A stretch of DNA of 64,000 nt from Paenibacillus sp. NEAU-GSW1 (GTDB lineage: Bacteria; Bacillota; Bacilli; Paenibacillales; Paenibacillaceae). The position numbers and the translations under genes are program-made. The DNA lies in assembly GCF_009737085.1 (NCBI RefSeq), contig NZ_WOVL01000002.1, positions 186,001-250,000 on the forward strand, in the 5' to 3' direction. Of this stretch, positions 58,720 to 64,000 are shown in pieces. Each line of letters starts with the position of its first letter. Positions within the stretch are counted from its first letter, which is position 1. The notes beneath the pieces are model-generated. The model had not been told where the DNA came from and searched no databases. It saw only the letters and a program-made list of their open reading frames with translations.

Positions 58720-60088
58720 TCAATTGCGATTTTGCACCAAAACTTCAATACTGCCCTTCGGCCGCAAGGTCATGAGCGCCTCCATCTCTATCGGCGGATG
58801 CCCCGGCGTCAGCCGAAGCCGATAACGCTGACCAATCATCGTCAGAATGATGACCATCTCCAGCATGGCATAATGGTTTCCGATGCAGCCGCGCGGCCCG
58901 CCGCCAAAAGGTATATAAGCAAACGTTGGAATCCGCTTCAGCAGGTCGTTCCCGAACCGTTCCGGAACAAACGATAACGGATCGGGAAAGTATGCCGGAT
59001 TTTGGTGCATCGCGTATGGACTGAACAGAACCGATTGCCCCTTCTTCACCGTAAAATGACCGATTTGTACGTCAGCCGTCGCTGAACGTCCGGTAAAAAA
59101 GGACGGTGAGCGCGGACGCATCGCCTCCCATAGCACGTTCTGGGTATACGTAAGCTGCATGTAATCCGCAGCCGAAGGTTCGCGTCCGTTAAGCACGCGA
59201 TCCCACTCCTCATAAAGCTTCGACTCGACCTCCGGCTGCTGCAGGATATACGAGAATGCCCACGATAACGCATTGGCCGAAGTCTCATGCCCGGCGATGA
59301 ACATTATCATCAGCTCGTCGCGAAGCTCCCGATCGCTCATGCCGTTCCCGCTCTCATCCGTGGCGGACATCAGTACGGACAGCAGATCCCCTTCCCCCTG
59401 ATCCGGGTTCAATCTTCTATTCTGGATCACCGAATAAACGGCGCGGTCAAGCGCGCGGAGGGCATCTTTGTAAGCCTTGTTTTGGGCCGTATTAATAAAC
59501 AGAGGCACTGACAGCAGTGACCGCATCCGTTCCGCGCACATGCGGTTAATTAAATCATACGGCTCGCGAATGGCACGGGAATAATCGTCGCCCTCCAGAC
59601 TGAAGAGCGTTCTGGCAATAATCGAGAAGGTCATATCTGAAACTTCATCCGTCAGATTACGGCGCTCGCCCGGTATCCAGGTTTTCCAGCTTGCTGCGAA
59701 CAATTCCGCTCATTTGTTCCGCATACTTCTGAATATGCGCTCTCGTAAAGTGCGGCTGCAATAAGCGCCTGGTCCGCTTATGCTTATCTCCCTCACTCGT
59801 CGCGAGCCCGTCTCCGACAAATAGTCTCGCCTCCTGAAAGGCTTTTAGCTTAATGAAATGCTCCTGCTTCGTCAGCAGCACCTCTTTCAAAAGCTCCGGG
59901 TCATAGATCACGTACATCGTCTGGGGACCGAAGCGTATTTTCGCCACTCCCCCGTACTCCTTCTGCAACTCCGTTAAAAATCCAAGCGGATCCTTTCGGT
60001 AAGCCGTCAAATTTCCGCCCAGCAAAGATCCCTTCGGTCCCTGCGGAGTGCGCATGCTTCCGATTGCCGTCGTCATACTGCCGCTCAT
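58720..60088 (-). pseudogene. Cytochrome P450 split by a frameshift
   Basis: The 5' frame (60088 to about 59670, MSGSMTTAIGSMRTPQGPKG, through QPHFTRAHIQKYAEQMSGIV) ends at a stop at 59657. The 3' frame picks up within the same few bases (ERRNLTDEVSDMTFSIIART) and runs to 58720. Together they give a full-length class of about 455 residues with the I-helix AGHETSANALSW, ExxR in LWEAMRPRS, and the haem ligand loop FAYIPFGGGPRGCIGNHYAM. A one-base indel near 59665-59685 would explain it. Either an authentic inactivation or a sequence error. Substrate unknown; fatty-acid hydroxylase-like by general appearance. Confidence 0.88.
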
Positions 60089-60252
60089 CTCCTCATCTGG
60101 TTATAATGATGGATTATAATATCCGCTGGCATTTTCAGGGAGGCTGAACTTTTCTCACCCTCTCACCCTAGAGCTTTCACTTTCAACCGTAGCAGGATTT
60201 CCATTTTCTCCAATCCAATAGTGAAGATCCACATCCTCCGCGCGATAAGAAA

Positions 60253-60275
60253 ACCGCCTCTCCTAAAGAGGCGGT
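60253..60275 (-). terminator. Terminator of the VOC gene
   Basis: ACCGCCTCT and AGAGGCGGT pair around CCTAA; on the minus strand the stem runs into TTTTCTTATC. Other bases from 60089 to 60317 hold no gene. Confidence 0.8.
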
Positions 60276-60317
60276 GATTAAACTATCGTATCCGTTAGTG
60301 CAACAACAGTATTGAAT

Positions 60318-60680
60318 CTAACATTTACAAATCATCAACATATTCCCGTCTGGATCTTTAAAATTAAACCAATGGCCATTCTCTATGTCGGTGATCATTT
60401 CAATATTGCGGTCTTTTATGAATTGGTAGGCTGCATGTATATCGTCAGTGTTAAAATGAAAGGCAGGTTCTCTAAAGCAGGTATCTGCATTGTAAATTTT
60501 GCTATCTAAGACGATATTTAATCCATTATTATCCATGGGTATACAACAAAGATGTCCGGCGATAATATCAAACGCAGGTTCCAGACCAAGAATGGAACAA
60601 TACCATTCCCTTGCTTCTATTATGTTGCTCACTGGGATAAAAACAGCTCCAACTTTACTTGAAATAATACTCATGTTCAT
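60318..60680 (-). CDS. VOC-family protein
   Basis: 120 residues from ATG 60680 (or ATG 60674, two codons later) after AAGGAG; in-frame codons further 5' have no ribosome binding site. Motifs VGAVFIPVSNIIEAREWYCS, ILGLEPAF and GHWFNFKDPDGNMLMICKC show the paired beta-alpha-beta fold with the DPDGN ending. Possibly a small metal-dependent or ligand-sequestering protein. Monocistronic. Confidence 0.9.
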   Translation of the reverse strand: MNMSIISSKVGAVFIPVSNIIEAREWYCSILGLEPAFDIIAGHLCCIPMDNNGLNIVLDSKIYNADTCFREPAFHFNTDDIHAAYQFIKDRNIEMITDIENGHWFNFKDPDGNMLMICKC

Positions 60681-60955
60681 CACACTCCTTATTTTTATAC
60701 GAATACGATGTTTGTTAGTTCGGCATCTGGTAAACAACTCCTTCTGACAGATTCCAAGTTGATTCTGAACATATAGAAAACACCGCCAAAGCCCTTGGAA
60801 GATACCGTGAATTTTAAGCAATCCATCGCCGCAGCCGAACATACGGATCTTCAGGGAGTCATGAAAGTGGCTGAGAATGTCAGAACTTATCTAAATAAGA
60901 TCATCGAATCCCCGATGTGCGGGACATCCTGTTTAAACCAATTAATTCAGTTATA

Positions 60956-61708
60956 CTATTGGTTTTTCTGCAAATCACCTTTCCATTCTTCATAAAATTT
61001 ATCGATAGTTGTCTGCATTATCCGCTCGAATTGATTCTGTTCAGGATTTCTAATAATCTCGTTTAATGTATCCTCTCCGTACTTATCGACAATGTATTGA
61101 ATGATCAATCCGCTGTAGAAATAAGCTTCGCCGCCCTCAAGGTTAAAGTAGTCAGGGCTTGCAAGTTGCTCGAGTGTTGGAATATCTAAGAAGAGCGACC
61201 TGGCTTGAAGTTCTTTTTGAAGCTGGTTTGATGTATAATAGGCGATTCCTTCATCCAGCCATTTTGTCTTTCCAATATCGGGATTGATTTGCTGGATAAC
61301 CGCATGAACGAATTCGTGAACGATTTGATCGGTAAATGCGTCCTCAACCCCCGGAGTATTCAGACTTTCAGGTGTATACACCTTAATGATGTTTTCTGAA
61401 GCTACATAGGTCCCCTCCGTGTTCCGGCCAATCATTTTCTGAAAGTCTGCTTTATTGGTATACACATGAACTATCGTCTTGTCCGTTGAATCTAATTGAA
61501 ATAGCTTAACGATTCGAATGTAATGAGCTTCGAATGCTTCTGCTAGCTTTGTTACAGCTTTTTCTTTATCCGCATTCACATCTGGACTATAGAAGCGAGC
61601 ATGATCGGTTTCCTTGATGAGAGGCAAATCACCATCTGTTTTGTGTCCCATACAGGCAGACAAAAAAATCAGCAACATAATTCCAAGCAAAAAGAAGCTA
61701 CATCTCAT
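60956..61708 (-). CDS. Lipoprotein zinc metalloprotease (peptidase MA-like)
   Basis: About 250 residues from ATG 61708; GTG 61720 is an alternative. A lipobox (LIFLSAC) follows a short hydrophobic segment, so it is a membrane-anchored lipoprotein on the outer face. The catalytic motif IVHEFVHAVIQQ (HExxH) is followed 20-odd residues later by WLDEGIAYYTSNQ (E ligand), as in gluzincin-type peptidase MA families. Role probably in wall or envelope protein turnover; substrate unknown. Bases 60681-60955 contain no gene I could support. Confidence 0.88.
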   Translation of the reverse strand: MRCSFFLLGIMLLIFLSACMGHKTDGDLPLIKETDHARFYSPDVNADKEKAVTKLAEAFEAHYIRIVKLFQLDSTDKTIVHVYTNKADFQKMIGRNTEGTYVASENIIKVYTPESLNTPGVEDAFTDQIVHEFVHAVIQQINPDIGKTKWLDEGIAYYTSNQLQKELQARSLFLDIPTLEQLASPDYFNLEGGEAYFYSGLIIQYIVDKYGEDTLNEIIRNPEQNQFERIMQTTIDKFYEEWKGDLQKNQ

Positions 61709-61886
61709 ATCTAATCGCACTCTCCTTCATATAAATCTATTGGCTCCTTTCATTTTATTGGAAATCAATGAATCGCAAATCATCCTTTAGCAGGGAAACC
61801 ATTTCGACTTTGGTCTAGATCATAGATCAAATACTTCTAGGGGAGCATGGCTTCACTTCGAAAGGAGGGGTTCAACCCATAAGAAA

Positions 61887-61916
61887 AGAGATGATGCCTA
61901 TTCAGACATCATCTCT
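61887..61916 (-). terminator. Terminator of the pentoside transporter gene
   Basis: AGAGATGATG and CATCATCTCT pair around CCTATTCAGA; the minus strand continues TTTTCTTATG. Confidence 0.8.
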
Positions 61917-61979
61917 AATAAAATCAACACGTATAAGGTTACTTTTCTAAACCTGTTGTTGGCTGCGTTAAGAGTATCT

Positions 61980-63455
61980 TTATGCTTCTGCTGCCTTCAT
62001 TTCAGCGCGTTTCTCGTCGAGTTGTTTATTGATGCTGTCAACGTCTTTATCAGACAATGGATAGAAGTGCATCACAATCATAGAAACAACAGCAAGAACA
62101 GCAGGTATCCAAATAGCACTCATATTAATCCCTGCAAGGGCGTTAGCTGTTTGGTGCTCAGCATCTCCATTAAATCCATAAGCGGCAAGGAACCAAAGTG
62201 GAATAGCACCGCCAAGCGTGAAGCCAACCTTGAAGAACAGCCCCATAATAGCGTTGATAATAGCAGCATTACGTTTACCAGACTTAAGTTCGCCATAAGA
62301 GACTACTTCAGGAACAAGTGCCCACATGAAACCAGTCGCTGAACTCAAGCCCCATTGCTTGATGAAAGTTGAAACATAAGCCAACCAAAGTTGATCGTGC
62401 ATACCATCAAGACTCCAAACCCAAGTCAGAATTTCACCGACAACAAACATGCCGAGGAAGAAATGGAAGAAGCCTTTTTTACCGAAGATTTTCTTGAGTT
62501 TTGGCCAGAATACTGTAAAAGCGATACCAGGTATTGAGGCAATCAGCCCTACAGCACCCATCCAGTCCGAGTGATTGACGGTATATTGGTAAAAGAATCC
62601 ATTAACCGTATTCATGAAGAACATAAATGTAAATGCCAACATGAAGAAAATTCCTAAGATGATCAATGGTTTATTATTTTTAAATTCAACAAAGAAATCA
62701 TAGACTTTAACTTTTGCCGTTTGTTCAGCATTAGCGACAACACGTTCTTTCGTAAGCTTGTAGCAGAGGAAAAGCGCAACGGCACCAATAACCATATAAA
62801 TTGCATAAACGCTAAACCAAGCGTGATCTGCAGAAGGGTCTGTATAAGTCCCCATATTCAGTTTTAATCCAAACAGTCCGGTATCTTTGAGTGAACGGTC
62901 TAATGGTGCCACCAATTGAACAAACATTGGGAACATTGTATAAACGAGAAGATTTGCACCGTTTGCAAGCATCATACGAGTCGTTGTAATTTGGTCAACA
63001 GAGTCTGGGTCACGGGTCAATGAAGCGTTCAGCGAGCCGTAAGGAATGTTGACAACGGAATATATCAAGTCAAGCAACAAATAAGTGATGAATATAAAGG
63101 GTACTGAGTCACTGATACCCGGAATGGGCGTAAACAGCAGCGCAGCCAAGATAACCATCGGAATACCTGCACGAAGTAACCAAGGACGATATTTACCTGC
63201 TCTTGATGAGTGTTTATCGACATAAGTCCCGACCATTGGATCCCAAATAACATTGACGATACGGACAAAGAGGAAGATAAATCCTGCTGTTGCTGTACCG
63301 ATAGTATTGACAGTCGTCAAATAGAGGGCAAGGAAACCTCCAACTGTACCAAAGACAAGATTTTGAGCAAAGTCCCCCAAACCGTAGCCAATACGTTCAG
63401 CAAGATTGAGCTTGTGATACTCATCTTGGTGAACATTTTGTGTGTTATTACTCAT
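61980..63455 (-). CDS. GPH-family pentoside/xyloside cation symporter (XynP/XylP-like)
   Basis: 491 residues, 12 membrane segments. GPH motifs: LAERIGYGLGDFAQNLVFGT, then VNVIWDPMVGTYVDKHSSRA, GKYRPWLL. Closely resembles xyloside transporters of Bacillus and lactic acid bacteria. It should import xylosides or xylo-oligosaccharides with a cation. AAGGAG is eight bases before the ATG. AT-rich codon choice differs from neighbours such as the GH43 gene, hinting at transfer from a low-GC Firmicute. Promoter and XylR-like operator lie upstream. A beta-xylosidase gene would be expected nearby but is not in view. Confidence 0.93.
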   Translation of the reverse strand: MSNNTQNVHQDEYHKLNLAERIGYGLGDFAQNLVFGTVGGFLALYLTTVNTIGTATAGFIFLFVRIVNVIWDPMVGTYVDKHSSRAGKYRPWLLRAGIPMVILAALLFTPIPGISDSVPFIFITYLLLDLIYSVVNIPYGSLNASLTRDPDSVDQITTTRMMLANGANLLVYTMFPMFVQLVAPLDRSLKDTGLFGLKLNMGTYTDPSADHAWFSVYAIYMVIGAVALFLCYKLTKERVVANAEQTAKVKVYDFFVEFKNNKPLIILGIFFMLAFTFMFFMNTVNGFFYQYTVNHSDWMGAVGLIASIPGIAFTVFWPKLKKIFGKKGFFHFFLGMFVVGEILTWVWSLDGMHDQLWLAYVSTFIKQWGLSSATGFMWALVPEVVSYGELKSGKRNAAIINAIMGLFFKVGFTLGGAIPLWFLAAYGFNGDAEHQTANALAGINMSAIWIPAVLAVVSMIVMHFYPLSDKDVDSINKQLDEKRAEMKAAEA

Positions 63456-63604
63456 GATGAATACTCCTTCTAAGATGCAATTTTTACGAAAAAAATAAAA
63501 GCCCTTACATTTCTACAAACTCGCTTAATGCTTTTGTGAATAAAACAAAAAAAAATACCTCAATTTCTTATAAAATACCCGCCATATAAATTCATTATAC
63601 TCCT

Positions 63605-63720
63605 CCTGCCATGTTGTACTTTTGAAAACGGGTAGTTTTCTTTGTTAGTTTGTTTATTAAACAAACCAAGTTAAAAATATAGCATAATTAGTATCAATGA
63701 TCAACTTCATTCTAGGCAAT
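63605..63720 (-). promoter_or_regulatory. Promoter and XylR-like operator of the transporter
   Basis: Minus-strand TTGATC (63699-63704), 17-base spacer, TATATT (63676-63681). Just downstream lies the perfect inverted repeat GTTTGTTTA-T-TAAACAAAC (63648-63666). Form and position match Bacillus XylR repressor sites. The block is duplicated at 47773-47880. The rest of 63456-63934 is AT-rich and holds the 5' untranslated region and the next promoter. Confidence 0.8.
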
Positions 63721-63934
63721 GATCAAATATATCCAGACTCGGTTACCGTAACACTCTAACGGCAAATTTTTTTAGGGAACCCTTGTCGGATCACGGAAAA
63801 ATTTTTTTTATTGACTAGTTTATTTAGACTATATTATTCAAACTAAACAACTTTTCCGATCCCTCTTGCCGAATTTCGAATGATAGTATTTAATTGAATT
63901 ACTATTAAAATTGGAATTTATGGGAGGAATTGAA

Positions 63935-64000
63935 GTGAAATATATTACCTTGAATAACGGAGTACAGATGCCGATTTTAGGTTATGGCGTTTACCAAATC
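63935..64000 (+). CDS. Aldo/keto reductase, N-terminus only (runs off window)
   Basis: GTG 63935 with GGGAGG seven bases upstream. The 22 visible codons read MKYITLNNGVQMPILGYGVY, QI: the classic N-terminal strand of AKR-family reductases (LNNGxxMPxxGxGVxQ). NADPH-dependent reduction of aldehydes or sugars is the family reaction. A half-site pair related to the XylR operator (TAGTTTA...CAAACTA) lies 80-110 nt upstream, so it may share pentose control with the divergent transporter. Confidence 0.88.
   Translation, partial: MKYITLNNGVQMPILGYGVYQI

Noticed and set aside
60795..60995. Plus-strand 66-codon frame (EDTVNFKQSIAAAEHTDLQG)
   Set aside because: It reads somewhat like coding sequence but has no RBS, no recognisable family, and its last part overlaps the lipoprotein gene on the other strand. 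Possibly a remnant; not supported as a gene.
1..64000. CRISPR arrays, tRNA or rRNA genes, complete insertion sequences, prophage
   Set aside because: No regularly spaced repeats, no tRNA-like cloverleaf or rRNA text, and no transposase, integrase or phage structural gene was found on either strand.

Overview
The window reads as chromosomal DNA of a spore-forming, Paenibacillus-like member of the Bacillales. Evidence: a gerA-type spore germination operon, an S-layer-homology protein, an ECF sigma/DUF4179 anti-sigma pair, strong AGGAGG-type ribosome binding sites with frequent TTG/GTG starts, TTGACA-N17-TATAAT promoters and many hairpin-plus-T-tract terminators. No rRNA, tRNA, CRISPR array, complete insertion sequence or prophage was seen. 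It is an accessory, regulation-rich stretch: most units are one to four genes under a local regulator, and at least ten truncated, frameshifted or fused gene remnants lie between them.

Layout. 1-2.7 kb: germination operon (two-TM protein, GerB-type permease, GerA-type subunit cut by the window edge). 2.8-6.5 kb: TetR/SDR pair with a nested operator, then a TetR with two HTH domains plus an alpha/beta hydrolase, with matching CATAC-N6-GTATG operators. 6.5-8.05 kb: a MerR/SRPBCC deletion scar and a GNAT acetyltransferase behind a riboswitch-like leader. 8.1-10.2 kb: BlaI plus an M56-M23 fusion protease with two BlaI boxes. 10.4-15 kb: nucleotidyltransferase, ABC exporter pair, stand-alone trpB and remnants. 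15.4-22.2 kb: SLH protein, amidase, CD3324-type protein, DUF4179/ECF pair. 22.3-27.4 kb: a 1624-residue secreted FN3-repeat protein behind a cyclic-di-GMP-I riboswitch.

27.5-34.3 kb: XRE/MFS pair, a chimeric remnant, and a LysR divergent from a coupled GNAT-phosphoesterase-MFS operon. 34.4-39 kb: GH43 enzyme, aminoglycoside-phosphotransferase-like kinase, and a GH13 protein with altered catalytic residues. 40.5-45.5 kb: four-gene unit of a LytTR regulator with a degenerate ABC domain, ABC ATPase, permease and accessory SecA. 45.5-47.7 kb: PadR with two perfect palindromes and an ABC exporter. 48-51.3 kb: PhnA-type protein, Cys-rich protein, ArsR and SulP transporter. 51.4-53.8 kb: MerR remnant, DHA2 efflux pump, VOC protein. 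53.8-58.7 kb: STAND/LuxR regulator, response regulator, multi-TM histidine kinase and a small secreted repeat peptide, bracketed by a 69-bp direct repeat. 58.7-64 kb: frameshifted P450, VOC protein, lipoprotein metalloprotease, XynP-type pentoside transporter with a XylR-like operator, and the start of an aldo/keto reductase.

Best candidates for undescribed biology are the switch-like leader before the 6961-7782 acetyltransferase, the bracketed two-component/peptide module at 53.8-58.6 kb, and the LytTR-ABC-SecA operon. All functions are inferred from sequence patterns by eye; no database search was possible.
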